A stretch of 22,149 nt of DNA from an uncultured Collinsella sp. Lineage in GTDB: Bacteria > Actinomycetota > Coriobacteriia > Coriobacteriales > Coriobacteriaceae. The notes below the pieces were generated by a model, which searched no databases, was not told the DNA's origin, and worked only from the letters and a program-made list of their open reading frames with translations. Positions 7,044-14,980 of the stretch are shown piece by piece (the first letter of the stretch is position 1; each line of letters opens with the position of its first letter). A program made the position numbers and the translations under genes. The DNA is taken from assembly GCA_902478865.1 (NCBI GenBank), contig CABSNA010000008.1, positions 1 through 22,149 of the forward strand, read 5' to 3'.

Positions 7044-7913
7044 TTACCCCGCCAGGTAGGCCTCCAACGCCGGCAAAGTCGCCTCCGCATCGTGGCGGCC
7101 GATCTGGTAGATGCGCTCGAGCTCATCGGGCTCGCGGCATAGCGACGGCACCTTCACCGATTCGCTCGGACGCACCACAAAGATATCGCCGGCATCCTCA
7201 CGACGTGCCAGGTCATCGAGCGTGGCATTGTAAACCTCATGCCGATGCTCAAGCGCTGCGACAAACTCCGGGTAGTGACGGAACACGCGACGCAGCATGG
7301 GCATCACGCTGTTGGGCTGCTTCACAAAGCCCGCCGGCTGCGTGAGTACCACGATATTGCGGTCATACCCCTGCGCAAACAGCCATGCACTGGGAATAGA
7401 ATCAGCCACGCCGCCATCCAGATACTTATGCCCGTCAATAGCAACGGGACGCGTCGCCACAGGAATCGCCGACGATGCCCGGATCCACTCGATATCGCGC
7501 TCGTCGCCATAGGGCAGGTCGTGGTAGACAGCCTTGCCCGTCTCGATATCGGTACACACGCACGTAAACCGCATGGAGCAGGCGCGATACGCCTCCAAGT
7601 CAATGGGATCGCGCTCGATAGGCACCTCGTGATAGGCAAAATCGGCATTGAACATATCGCCGGTCCGCAGCCAGCTTGCTACACCCGCATAGCGCTTATC
7701 GGCACAATAGGCCTTGTTGTAGCGAATGGCACGGCCGATCTGGCGCGATTTAAAGTTGTAGCCAAACGCCGCGCCCGCCGAGACACCCACCATATGGTCG
7801 CAGGTCAAACCGTGCTCCATCCAAACGTCGAGCACGCCCGCCGTATACATACCGCGGTAGCCGCCTCCCTCGAGTGCCAGCCCCACCGTGCGCGTCGTAT
7901 CCGGCTGTGCCAT
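7044..7913 (-). CDS. Patatin-like phospholipase (YjjU-type)
   Basis: Predicted Ser-Asp dyad acyl hydrolase of the patatin family. The oxyanion-hole glycine loop is LEGGGYRGMY (14-23), the nucleophile Ser45 lies in GVSAG (43-47), and the dyad aspartate is Asp166 in DGG (166-168). At 289 residues with no signal peptide it matches bacterial YjjU-like cytosolic patatins, not the large secreted ExoU class. The start is the ATG at 7913, with GGAG eight bases upstream. An in-frame ATG at 7997 lacks a ribosome binding site and would add 28 non-conserved residues. It converges on the thi operon and is divergent from the cyclic-di-GMP genes. Lipid substrate unknown; a role in membrane lipid turnover is a family-level guess. 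Confidence 0.88.
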   Translation of the reverse strand: MAQPDTTRTVGLALEGGGYRGMYTAGVLDVWMEHGLTCDHMVGVSAGAAFGYNFKSRQIGRAIRYNKAYCADKRYAGVASWLRTGDMFNADFAYHEVPIERDPIDLEAYRACSMRFTCVCTDIETGKAVYHDLPYGDERDIEWIRASSAIPVATRPVAIDGHKYLDGGVADSIPSAWLFAQGYDRNIVVLTQPAGFVKQPNSVMPMLRRVFRHYPEFVAALEHRHEVYNATLDDLARREDAGDIFVVRPSESVKVPSLCREPDELERIYQIGRHDAEATLPALEAYLAG

Positions 7914-8236
7914 GCGACCATCTCCGTTCCTGCGTTTAAAACCGGGACAAGTATACCCGTCAACATATATCGTCTCAGTCGCATTTTTATCGGACATCGC
8001 ATCGTCGCGCTACCATTTGTCGAATAATAGCCGCCCACAGCATGTGCACCCATATATAATTCTGCACTGTTGTTTATACTACTCAGCAGTTATCAACAGC
8101 GAACATTAGCCGGTAAATTAACCCAACAACGCAGCGAGGCGGGGGCTTGGATACACGCAAAGCGTCGAACAACAACGCGTGTGCACAACGAGCTCGCCCG
8201 ACGCAATTCGCCCGACCTCAGAAAGCCGCTTACGAC
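7914..8236. other. Divergent intergenic region with candidate promoters
   Basis: This 323-base gap between the patatin gene (minus) and the GGDEF/EAL gene (plus) is AT-richer than its surroundings. It holds a consensus-like -10 TATAAT at 8055-8060 and a second -10-like TATACT at 8075-8080 on the plus strand, but neither has a clear -35 at the right distance. An in-frame TTG at 8147 with GAGG about 7 bases upstream could be an alternative start of the GGDEF/EAL protein. No RNA gene or longer ORF is convincing here. Confidence 0.4.
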
Positions 8237-10954
8237 ATGGATACTGTCAGCAATTACACCGAAACGCTCGAAAAGACCGTCCGCGACCTTCTCGAACGTC
8301 AAGACGATCTGATCAGGACTGCCTTTACCGACCAGCTTACTGGGCTTGGCAACCGTGGCGGCTTTGCCCGTTCCCTCGAGGAGCTCTGGGAGCAGGACAC
8401 CCCCGTTACCATGGCGTTCATCGATATCGACAATCTCAAGCACTGCAACGACGTCTTTGGCCATGACGAGGGCAACCGCTATATCTTGCAGGTAAGCCTC
8501 TATCTTAAGCTGTATATGAAAGTAGACGAGGCGGCATTTCGTCTGGGAGGCGACGAGTTTGCCATCCTGTCTACGATTGCAACCGAGGACGACCTCGCCG
8601 AACGTCTGGAACACTGCCGAACGCTCCTGCTCAAAAACGACGATTCCGAGATGCCCCGCTCGTTTAGCTACGGAGTGTCACATGCCGACCCCGCCCTGGG
8701 CGAAGCCCCCAATCGCATGACGCTCGATGCCGACCATCGCATGTACGACTACAAGTTACGTCATGCCATGCACCTTGATCGACGCAATATCACGCAAGTC
8801 CACGCCGACGACTTCGAAATAAGCGATCGCATTTTCGACGCCTTTTCGATGCTCAACGAGGGCCGCTATTTCTTTATCGAGAACTTGGACAAACATCGCA
8901 CCCTTTGGTCACAAGGTGCCTTGCGCGATCTTGGCCTTCCCTCGGAGCACATAGACAACTGTCGCGATTACTGGAAAACGCGCGTGCATCCCGATGACCT
9001 TGAGGCCTACATCAACGACATCGACCAGGTCTATAACGGCACCAAGCACCGTCGCGTCATGCAGTATCGTGTGCGCAATGCCGTCGGCGACTACGTCCTC
9101 TGCCGTGCTCGCGGGTTTCGCATCGACGGCGACGAAAATGTCCCCTCGCTCTATGTCGGCGAGCTCGTCAACCACTCACTTGCCGAAACCGTCGACGCCG
9201 CGACAGGCCTCGGCACCCAGCGCATGTTGGTCAATGCCATCGACGCCTGTCGTTGCGACCGTTGCGAGACGGGCCTTATAGCGGTGCGCGTTCGTGGCAC
9301 GACAAAGCTCAACGAGCTCTACGGAGCCGAGGCTGTCGACAACATGCTCGCCGAATACGCAGGCCGCATGCTGTCGATCACCCGCGGCAGGAGCAGGGTC
9401 TACCGTTCACGTAGCGTCCAGTTCGTCGTGCTCAGCAATGACCTGGACCACGAGGCATTCGAGCAACTGACCCACCACCTTAAAGAGGCCGTTTTCGCTC
9501 CTGTGCAAATCGCGGGCGACACCATTACTCCCGTCTGTCTTGTCGTCCCGGCCTTTTACGAACACTTAACCCATCAGGCGACCGCCGTTTTAGGCGAACT
9601 CGACCGTCGCCTTCGCACGGCCGGCGGGCTTGTTCCCAACGACAGCCTCCCCATACCCGAGGCTGAGCGCAAAAGCGCCATCGCCGAACGTATCGACTCG
9701 CTCACGGGCCTCTATCGACCCAGCGAGTTTATGCGGCGCGCCAACGCTTTTCTCGAGGCAAGGCGCGACGGCGCCTGGTGCATCGCCACGGTCGACATGG
9801 GCCACATGCGCCTGTTTAACGAATGGTATGGACAGGCCGAAGGCGACCGCCTGCTTGCCGATGTGGGCACGGTCCTCAAGGACATCGAGAATGCCGACAT
9901 GGGCGTCGCAGGGTACTGGGGCCAAGATGACTTTTGCGTACTCATCCCCTTTAGGCACATCACCGTCCATCAAATCTACAACCGCGTTCGCGAGGCAGTA
10001 GCCAGGCATGATGACGGCGTAGGTTTTTGGCCGTCCATGGGCGTTTACCCCATCGACTCCAATGAGGAAATCACCATCGATGCGCAGGCGAAGGCCACGT
10101 TTACCAATCAACGCGCAAAAAACGACTTTAAGGAGCGCATTGCCATTTTCTGCCCCGCGGAGTACGAGCGCGAAGTCGCGTTCCACCGCACGCTGGCCGA
10201 ATTCCAGTACGCGCTCTCAGATGGTCGTATTACCTACCACTTGCAGCCACAGGTCGATATGGAAACCGGTGAGATTATTGGCGCCGAAGCACTCACCCGC
10301 TGGATTGACAAGGACGGCTCTCTCATTTCGCCCGCAACGTTTATCCCCGCACTCGAGGAAAGCGGCTTTGTAGTGACGCTCGACAAATATGTTTGGCAGG
10401 GCGTCGCCATGTGGCTCCGCGAGCGCCTCAATCGAGGACTTCGCGTGGTTCCGATCTCCCTCAATGTGTCGCGCGTAGACATTCTTGCCTGCGATGTCGC
10501 CGAGCATATGGGGTCGCTCGCCGCCCAGTACAACCTGCCGCCCGAACTCATGCACATCGAGATCACCGAGACCGCCTATACCGGAGAGTCCGAGGCCGTG
10601 GATAAGCTGACCGCGGATCTGCACACCCGTGGCTTCTCGACCTACATGGACGATTTTGGCACCGGCCAGTCCACGCTCGCGATGCTCAAGAACGTCAACG
10701 TCGACGTCATCAAGCTCGACCGCACCTTTGTGCCCACCGACCGCGATCAAGGCCGCAGCGCGCAGATCGTGTCATCGATGCTCGAGATGGCGCAGTCGCT
10801 CCATCTGCCCGTCGTGGTTGAAGGCGTCGAGACAAATGAGCAGGCAAACATGCTACGACAAATGGGCGCCCGCTACGCTCAGGGCTTCCTCTACTACCGC
10901 CCCATGCCGGCGAAGGATTTTGAGGCATTGCTCGATGGCGGCAATAACAACTGA
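8237..10954 (+). CDS. Cyclic-di-GMP enzyme: GGDEF-PAS-degenerate GGDEF(x2)-EAL
   Basis: A 905-residue cytoplasmic signalling protein with no transmembrane segment. Domains in order: short helix (1-30); diguanylate cyclase with intact GGDEF (104-108), preceded by KVDE in place of the RxxD inhibitory site; PAS-like domain (about 195-315, including HPDDLEAY); a second GGDEF-fold lacking the motif (about 320-465); a third, degenerate one with WGQDDF (561-566); and an EAL phosphodiesterase (about 650-900). EAL catalytic residues are all present: Glu684 (EALTRW), Asn743, Glu775, Asp805-Asp806 (DDFGTG), Lys826 and Glu862. It could both make and break cyclic-di-GMP, or use GGDEF domains to regulate EAL. 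The start ATG at 8237 has a weak ribosome binding site; a TTG at 8147 would add 30 low-complexity residues. The next gene is a shorter paralogue. Confidence 0.9.
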   Translation: MDTVSNYTETLEKTVRDLLERQDDLIRTAFTDQLTGLGNRGGFARSLEELWEQDTPVTMAFIDIDNLKHCNDVFGHDEGNRYILQVSLYLKLYMKVDEAAFRLGGDEFAILSTIATEDDLAERLEHCRTLLLKNDDSEMPRSFSYGVSHADPALGEAPNRMTLDADHRMYDYKLRHAMHLDRRNITQVHADDFEISDRIFDAFSMLNEGRYFFIENLDKHRTLWSQGALRDLGLPSEHIDNCRDYWKTRVHPDDLEAYINDIDQVYNGTKHRRVMQYRVRNAVGDYVLCRARGFRIDGDENVPSLYVGELVNHSLAETVDAATGLGTQRMLVNAIDACRCDRCETGLIAVRVRGTTKLNELYGAEAVDNMLAEYAGRMLSITRGRSRVYRSRSVQFVVLSNDLDHEAFEQLTHHLKEAVFAPVQIAGDTITPVCLVVPAFYEHLTHQATAVLGELDRRLRTAGGLVPNDSLPIPEAERKSAIAERIDSLTGLYRPSEFMRRANAFLEARRDGAWCIATVDMGHMRLFNEWYGQAEGDRLLADVGTVLKDIENADMGVAGYWGQDDFCVLIPFRHITVHQIYNRVREAVARHDDGVGFWPSMGVYPIDSNEEITIDAQAKATFTNQRAKNDFKERIAIFCPAEYEREVAFHRTLAEFQYALSDGRITYHLQPQVDMETGEIIGAEALTRWIDKDGSLISPATFIPALEESGFVVTLDKYVWQGVAMWLRERLNRGLRVVPISLNVSRVDILACDVAEHMGSLAAQYNLPPELMHIEITETAYTGESEAVDKLTADLHTRGFSTYMDDFGTGQSTLAMLKNVNVDVIKLDRTFVPTDRDQGRSAQIVSSMLEMAQSLHLPVVVEGVETNEQANMLRQMGARYAQGFLYYRPMPAKDFEALLDGGNNN

Positions 10955-11012
10955 TTCGCTCGCGCGCAAAACGCCATCACCGAAGGGGGAATTTGCCTCC
11001 ATTAGCTAACTT

Positions 11013-11043
11013 ATATCCCCAATTCAAACCGAATTGGGGATAT
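11013..11043. repeat. Perfect 13-bp inverted repeat between the two cyclic-di-GMP genes
   Basis: ATATCCCCAATTC (11013-11025) and GAATTGGGGATAT (11031-11043) are separated by AAACC. No T-run follows, so it is a poor intrinsic terminator. Its right arm overlaps a -10-like TATGAT (11041-11046), about 35 bases upstream of the next start codon. It may be an operator for the second gene, or a weak terminator for the first. Confidence 0.6.
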
Positions 11044-11081
11044 GATACAAACCGTTGTTCCGCCCAAGGAGGTTATCCATC

Positions 11082-12611
11082 ATGAACGAGTCCTATCGCC
11101 TGGGCGAGCAATCGATTATTGCCTATCTTCAGCGACTTGCGAATGGCGTCTCGACCGCCGAACTCGATGTTGCCGCGCTGCCCGCTGGGCTACGCGCCGT
11201 TGGTGAGCAGCTGCAAAAGACGCATGCCATCCTGCAACAAGAGCGCCGGCTGCTTGAGAGCAACGCCTATATCGACCCGCTCACCAACTTGGGCAACCGC
11301 AACGGATTCGACCGTCACGTCGAGCAACTCTGGCACAAAGGCGACCCCTTCACCTGCGCCTATATTGACATCGACCATCTCAAACATTGCAATGATAGGT
11401 TTGGCCACGCCGAAGGCAATCGCTATATTCTGAGCATCTGCCGCACGCTCTCCGAAACCATGAAGCACGATGAGATGCTGTTCCGTATCGGTGGAGACGA
11501 GTTTGTGCTCATCTCGCTCTCCGCAAACGAGACTGAACTCGAGCAGCGCTTGGAGCAGGTACGTGCCGGGCTGATCGAGGCGAGCTCAGGTGGCAAGGCG
11601 CCCATGATCGGCAGCTTTAGCTTTGGCTGCTCGCGCGTCGATCCACTTGCCGGCGACACACGTCGCCAGATGACGATGGATGCCGATCGCAAGATGTATC
11701 GCTATAAGCTTATGCATCGTGTGCAGCAACCGAAAGACAATGGCGCGCCGCAACGCCCAAGCGTCAATCAGCTTCCCTGCAACGACCGGGTGTTCCAAGC
11801 GATCTCCATGAGCTCCGAGACGCGCTATCCGTTCATCCTTAACCTCGATACGGGAGAATCGCAATGGTCGGTCAACGCCGTGCGCGATTTTGACCTGCCC
11901 TCCCAGCACCCTTTTAACTCGGTCGATATGTGGCTTGCCCGCGTTCATCCCGAGGACCGCGACAACGTACGCGCCGAGCTCGACATGGTGATAAACGGCA
12001 CGTGGCACTTCCACTACATGCAGTATCGCGTAATGGATGCCACTGGAAAATACGTGCTTTGCGACTGCACGGGCTACCGCTTGGATGGAACCGATACCGA
12101 GCCCAACATGTATGTGGGCATTATCATCAACCGAAGCTTGGCAGATACGACCGATTCCGTGACCGGCCTGGGCGATATTCACGCCCTGGTCAACGCCATT
12201 GGCGAAATGCGTCGCGTGCCGCGCAAGGCAGGCTTTATTGCCATTAAGGTCGACGATATCGCCGAAGTCAATGCCCGCTTTGGATTCGATGCAGGCGACC
12301 GCGTGCTCGCCGAAAGCGCCGCCTGCCTCATGGATTGTTCGCGCGGCAAGGGTCGCCTGTTCCGCTCGACGGGACCAATGTTCGTGGCGCTTTTCGATGA
12401 GCTCGGCCCCGAGGCAATCGACGAGCTCGCAAACGAAATCGAACGATTCCTGGGTTCTCCCGTGCTCATCGGCTCGCTTGAATATCAGCCGCCCATTCGC
12501 GTGGCCACGCTCCATCTGAACAGCGTTGACCGACAGCCCGTTTCCATTTTGAACGAGCTCAAAGCGTTGCTCGGGAAAGCCGTGCAGGTGCCAGGTACCA
12601 AACTGGATTAG
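11082..12611 (+). CDS. Diguanylate cyclase: GGDEF-PAS-degenerate GGDEF
   Basis: A 509-residue soluble signalling protein with the same domain order as the first half of the upstream gene. It has a helical N-terminal region (1-62) with a coiled-coil-like stretch before the catalytic domain; GGDEF domain (about 63-215) with DPLTNLGNR, IDIDHLKHCNDRFGH and an intact RIGGDEF motif (GGDEF 137-141); PAS-like domain (about 232-350, HPEDRDNV); and a second GGDEF-fold (about 355-500) whose motif is replaced by RSTGPMF. It lacks the third GGDEF-fold and the EAL domain. Predicted to make cyclic-di-GMP from GTP. The site matching RxxD reads KHDE, so product inhibition may be absent. The ATG at 11082 follows AAGGAGG by 9 bases. 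Sequence similarity to the upstream neighbour indicates tandem duplication followed by loss or gain of the C-terminal half. Confidence 0.92.
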   Translation: MNESYRLGEQSIIAYLQRLANGVSTAELDVAALPAGLRAVGEQLQKTHAILQQERRLLESNAYIDPLTNLGNRNGFDRHVEQLWHKGDPFTCAYIDIDHLKHCNDRFGHAEGNRYILSICRTLSETMKHDEMLFRIGGDEFVLISLSANETELEQRLEQVRAGLIEASSGGKAPMIGSFSFGCSRVDPLAGDTRRQMTMDADRKMYRYKLMHRVQQPKDNGAPQRPSVNQLPCNDRVFQAISMSSETRYPFILNLDTGESQWSVNAVRDFDLPSQHPFNSVDMWLARVHPEDRDNVRAELDMVINGTWHFHYMQYRVMDATGKYVLCDCTGYRLDGTDTEPNMYVGIIINRSLADTTDSVTGLGDIHALVNAIGEMRRVPRKAGFIAIKVDDIAEVNARFGFDAGDRVLAESAACLMDCSRGKGRLFRSTGPMFVALFDELGPEAIDELANEIERFLGSPVLIGSLEYQPPIRVATLHLNSVDRQPVSILNELKALLGKAVQVPGTKLD

Positions 12612-12639
12612 CACCGCGCCCGCGCCGCCTCCCCCATCG

Positions 12640-12679
12640 TGCGATAATCCTCTGCAGAAGTCACCAAAAGCAGAGGGAG
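12640..12679 (+). promoter_or_regulatory. Extended -10 promoter and leader hairpin of the FMN reductase gene
   Basis: TGCGATAAT (12640-12648) fits an extended -10 element. Just downstream CCTCTGC (12649-12655) is complementary to GCAGAGG (12670-12676), whose last G begins the GGAG ribosome binding site of the next gene. The hairpin may lie at the very 5' end of the message or, as DNA, be an operator. No good -35 is visible. Confidence 0.4.
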
Positions 12680-12685
12680 TTTGTG

Positions 12686-13309
12686 ATGAAGGTTCTTTTG
12701 GTCAATGGCAGCCCCAAGGCAAACGGCAACACCGCCCGCGCACTCGCCGAGGTCGCCGAGCAGCTCAATGCCGAAGGCATTGATACCGAGGTGTTTCAGC
12801 TGGGCGCCAAGCCCATTCGCGATTGCATCGGTTGCGGCCAGTGCGGCAAGCTTGGCGGTCGCTGCACCTTTGACGATGACGTAGTGAACGAGCTCATCGC
12901 TGCCGCCGAGCAGGCAGATGGCTTTGTTTTTGGCTCACCTGTCTACTATGCGCACCCCAGCGGCCGCATCCTTTCGGCCCTCGATCGCGCCTTCTATGCC
13001 GGCAGCAAGGCCTTTGCGCACAAGCCGGGCGCTGCCATCGCCGTCGCCCGTCGCGGCGGTACGTCGACGACCTTCGACGTACTCAACAAGTACTTCACCA
13101 TCAACCAGATGCCCGTGGTTGCCTCCACGTACTGGAACAACGTGTTTGGTCGCGTGCCCGGCGACGCCAATGGGGACGCCGAGGGCCTTGCCACCATGCG
13201 CAACATCGGCAAAAACATGGCCTGGCTCCTTCGCTGTATCGAGGCAGGACAGGCCGCCGGCATCAACGCACCCGAGGCAGATCGAGCAACGACCAACTTC
13301 ATCAGGTAG
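12686..13309 (+). CDS. Flavodoxin-fold NAD(P)H-dependent FMN reductase with four-cysteine motif
   Basis: A 207-residue flavoprotein of the NADPH-dependent FMN reductase/iron-sulfur flavoprotein group. The N-terminal FMN phosphate loop is NGSPKANGNT (7-16). A second flavin-contact segment is FGSPVYYAHPSGRI in the middle of the protein. Cys47, Cys50, Cys53 and Cys60 (C-x2-C-x2-C-x6-C) resemble the compact cysteine motif of iron-sulfur flavoproteins, so a 4Fe-4S cluster is possible, although many YwqN-like members carry this pattern without proof of a cluster. The start is the ATG at 12686, with GGAG 6 bases upstream; a GTG one codon earlier is less well placed. It precedes a small ArsC-fold gene by 17 bases, so they probably form an operon. 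Likely a cytoplasmic electron-transfer or quinone/disulfide reductase; the substrate is unknown. Confidence 0.88.
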   Translation: MKVLLVNGSPKANGNTARALAEVAEQLNAEGIDTEVFQLGAKPIRDCIGCGQCGKLGGRCTFDDDVVNELIAAAEQADGFVFGSPVYYAHPSGRILSALDRAFYAGSKAFAHKPGAAIAVARRGGTSTTFDVLNKYFTINQMPVVASTYWNNVFGRVPGDANGDAEGLATMRNIGKNMAWLLRCIEAGQAAGINAPEADRATTNFIR

Positions 13310-13326
13310 AACGGCGGAACAAATAC

Positions 13327-13668
13327 ATGAACGTGCAGATTTTTGGCACCAAAAAGTCCTTCGATACCAAGAAAGCACAGCGCTTCTTCAAAGAGCGCCG
13401 CATTAAGGTGCAGTTTATCGACCTTAAGGAAAAGGAGATGAGCAAGGGCGAGCTCACGAGCGTGATGCAGGCGGTCGGCGGCATCGACAAGCTGCTCAAC
13501 CCCAAAGCCAAGGACGAGGAGACGCTCGCGCTCATCCAGCACCTCACCCCTAGCCAGCGCTTCGACAAGCTGCTCGAGAACCAGCAGGTTCTAGCCGAGC
13601 CCATCGTGCGCAACGGTAAGAAGGCCACCGTCGGTTATTGCCCCGATGTATGGGGAGCCTGGGAGTAG
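13327..13668 (+). CDS. ArsC/Spx-fold (YffB-like) protein lacking the catalytic cysteine
   Basis: A 113-residue thioredoxin-fold protein of the ArsC/Spx/YffB family by its overall pattern: IFGTKKSFDTKKAQRFF at the N-terminus, RRIKVQFIDLKEKEMSKGEL, an LLNPKAKDEE segment, LTPSQRFDKLLENQQVLAEPIV, and a C-terminal GKKATVGYCPDVW. In ArsC and YffB the loop equivalent to KKS carries the redox cysteine; here that position is Ser11 and the protein's only cysteine is Cys105. It is therefore unlikely to reduce arsenate. It may be a regulator or adaptor as Spx is, or a substrate-binding relic. The ribosome binding site is weak (GGCGGA). It follows the FMN reductase by 17 bases. The function is not known. 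Confidence 0.82.
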   Translation: MNVQIFGTKKSFDTKKAQRFFKERRIKVQFIDLKEKEMSKGELTSVMQAVGGIDKLLNPKAKDEETLALIQHLTPSQRFDKLLENQQVLAEPIVRNGKKATVGYCPDVWGAWE

Positions 13669-13669
13669 C

Positions 13670-13699
13670 TTGTGTTATTTGCCGGCGCGTGGGTATAAG
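13670..13699 (+). promoter_or_regulatory. Candidate promoter of the CobW-family gene
   Basis: TTGTGT (13670-13675) and TATAAG (13694-13699) are separated by 18 bases, about 55 bases upstream of the start codon. The -10 matches five of six consensus bases and the -35 only three. No clear Zur-type palindrome was seen next to it. Confidence 0.35.
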
Positions 13700-13754
13700 A
13701 GCAGGCGTTTGGCATAAGATTCAACTGTAAGCCATGTCTAACAAAGGAGGGCAC

Positions 13755-14885
13755 ATGCCCAACAAACCCGTGAAGATCATCATGCTTACCGGATACCTCG
13801 GTGCCGGCAAGACCACGCTGCTCAACCACATCCTCGCTAACGACGGCGGCATCCGCGCCGCCGTGATCGTCAACGACATCGGCGAGATCAACGTCGACGC
13901 CAGCCTTATCGCCGACGGCGGCCTTTCCGAGACCGATGACCTCATCCCGCTCACCAACGGCTGCATCTGCTGCACGCTTTCGGACGACCTTGCCAACCAG
14001 CTGCAGGGCATCGCCGATTCGGGCAACTTCGACTACATCATCATCGAGGCATCGGGTATTTGCGAGCCTATCCCCATCGCCTACACCATCTCGAGCTTCT
14101 GCGACGAGGCCAAGGTGGGCGGCGAGCCCAAGCTCGCGCTCGACAACATCGTGGCCGTGGTCGACTGCGCCCGCATGTACGACGAGTTCAACGGCGGTCG
14201 CGACCTGCTAGCAGAGGATATCGACGAGGACAACATCGAGAGCCTGCTCATCCAGCAGATCGAGTTCTGCTCCACGCTGATTCTCAACAAGACCGATACC
14301 GTGAGCCCTGAGCAGATCGCCGAGCTCAAGGCCATCGTGCGCAGCCTGCAGAAAGATGCCGTGATCGTCGAGGCCCAAAACGGCGAGGTCCCCATGGAGG
14401 AGCTGCTCGACACCGACCGCTTCGACTTTATGCGCGCCTACAACTCCGCCGCCTGGATCGAGGCCATGGAGCATCCCGAGGAGCACGACGACCCCGAGGT
14501 GCTCGAGTACGACATCGAGACCTTTGTGTACTCGCGCCGCAAGCCGTTTGACCTGCAGAAGTTCACCGATTTTGTTGAGCAGGAGTGGCCCGACGAGGTC
14601 ATTCGCGTCAAGGGCCCGCTGTGGCAGACCGGCGATCCGGACATGTGCTACATGTTCGAGCAGGCCGGCCACCAGATGCGCCTGATGGAGAACGGCCTGT
14701 TCGTTGACTCGGCGCCCGAGGGCGAGAAGCAGAAGATCATCGACGAGAACCCCGAGATCATGCAGATTTGGGACGACGAGACGGGCGACCGCATGACGAG
14801 CCTGTGCATCATCGGCCGTCACATGGACAAGGATGCGCTCATCGCCTCCCTCGATGCTTGCCTGACCGACTGGCACCGCGCCTAG
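13755..14885 (+). CDS. CobW/YciC/ZagA-family metal-associated GTPase
   Basis: A G3E GTPase, 376 residues, of the COG0523 family. Members load or guard metals such as zinc or cobalt, or act in nitrile hydratase or cobalamin maturation. Walker A is GAGKTT (16-21). The metal-binding CxCC is GCICCTL with Cys70, Cys72 and Cys73. The GTP-specificity NKTD is at 178-181, and EASGICEP (98-105) is the switch region typical of the family. A C-terminal CobW_C domain (about 255-376) follows a short His/Glu/Asp-rich loop, EHPEEHDDPE, that may bind metal. The start ATG at 13755 follows AAAGGAGG. An upstream ATG at 13734 has no ribosome binding site. It is monocistronic between a candidate promoter and a strong terminator. 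Metal identity is not predictable here. Confidence 0.92.
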   Translation: MPNKPVKIIMLTGYLGAGKTTLLNHILANDGGIRAAVIVNDIGEINVDASLIADGGLSETDDLIPLTNGCICCTLSDDLANQLQGIADSGNFDYIIIEASGICEPIPIAYTISSFCDEAKVGGEPKLALDNIVAVVDCARMYDEFNGGRDLLAEDIDEDNIESLLIQQIEFCSTLILNKTDTVSPEQIAELKAIVRSLQKDAVIVEAQNGEVPMEELLDTDRFDFMRAYNSAAWIEAMEHPEEHDDPEVLEYDIETFVYSRRKPFDLQKFTDFVEQEWPDEVIRVKGPLWQTGDPDMCYMFEQAGHQMRLMENGLFVDSAPEGEKQKIIDENPEIMQIWDDETGDRMTSLCIIGRHMDKDALIASLDACLTDWHRA

Positions 14886-14924
14886 GTTTATCCAAGCGGG
14901 TATTTTTCCGCCTACGTAACCGCC

Positions 14925-14959
14925 AAACCACCACGAAGGTGCCCTTCGTGGTGGTTTTT
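14925..14959 (+). terminator. Rho-independent terminator after the CobW-family gene
   Basis: A perfect 15-bp stem, AAACCACCACGAAGG (14925-14939) with its complement at 14943-14957, a three-base loop TGC and a TTTTT tail. It ends 21 bases before the trmL start codon and isolates the two genes. Confidence 0.93.
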
Positions 14960-14980
14960 CGTTCTGAGCCAAGGAGATTC

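Noticed and set aside
7914..7997. Longer start for the patatin-like protein at 7997
   Set aside because: It has no ribosome binding site and adds non-conserved residues; the ATG at 7913 has GGAG well placed.
11586..12614. 342-codon open frame on the minus strand
   Set aside because: Antisense shadow of the GGDEF-PAS gene, with no motif or ribosome binding site.
13327..13668. Arsenate reductase arsC
   Set aside because: The redox cysteine is replaced by serine and no arsenic-resistance genes are nearby.
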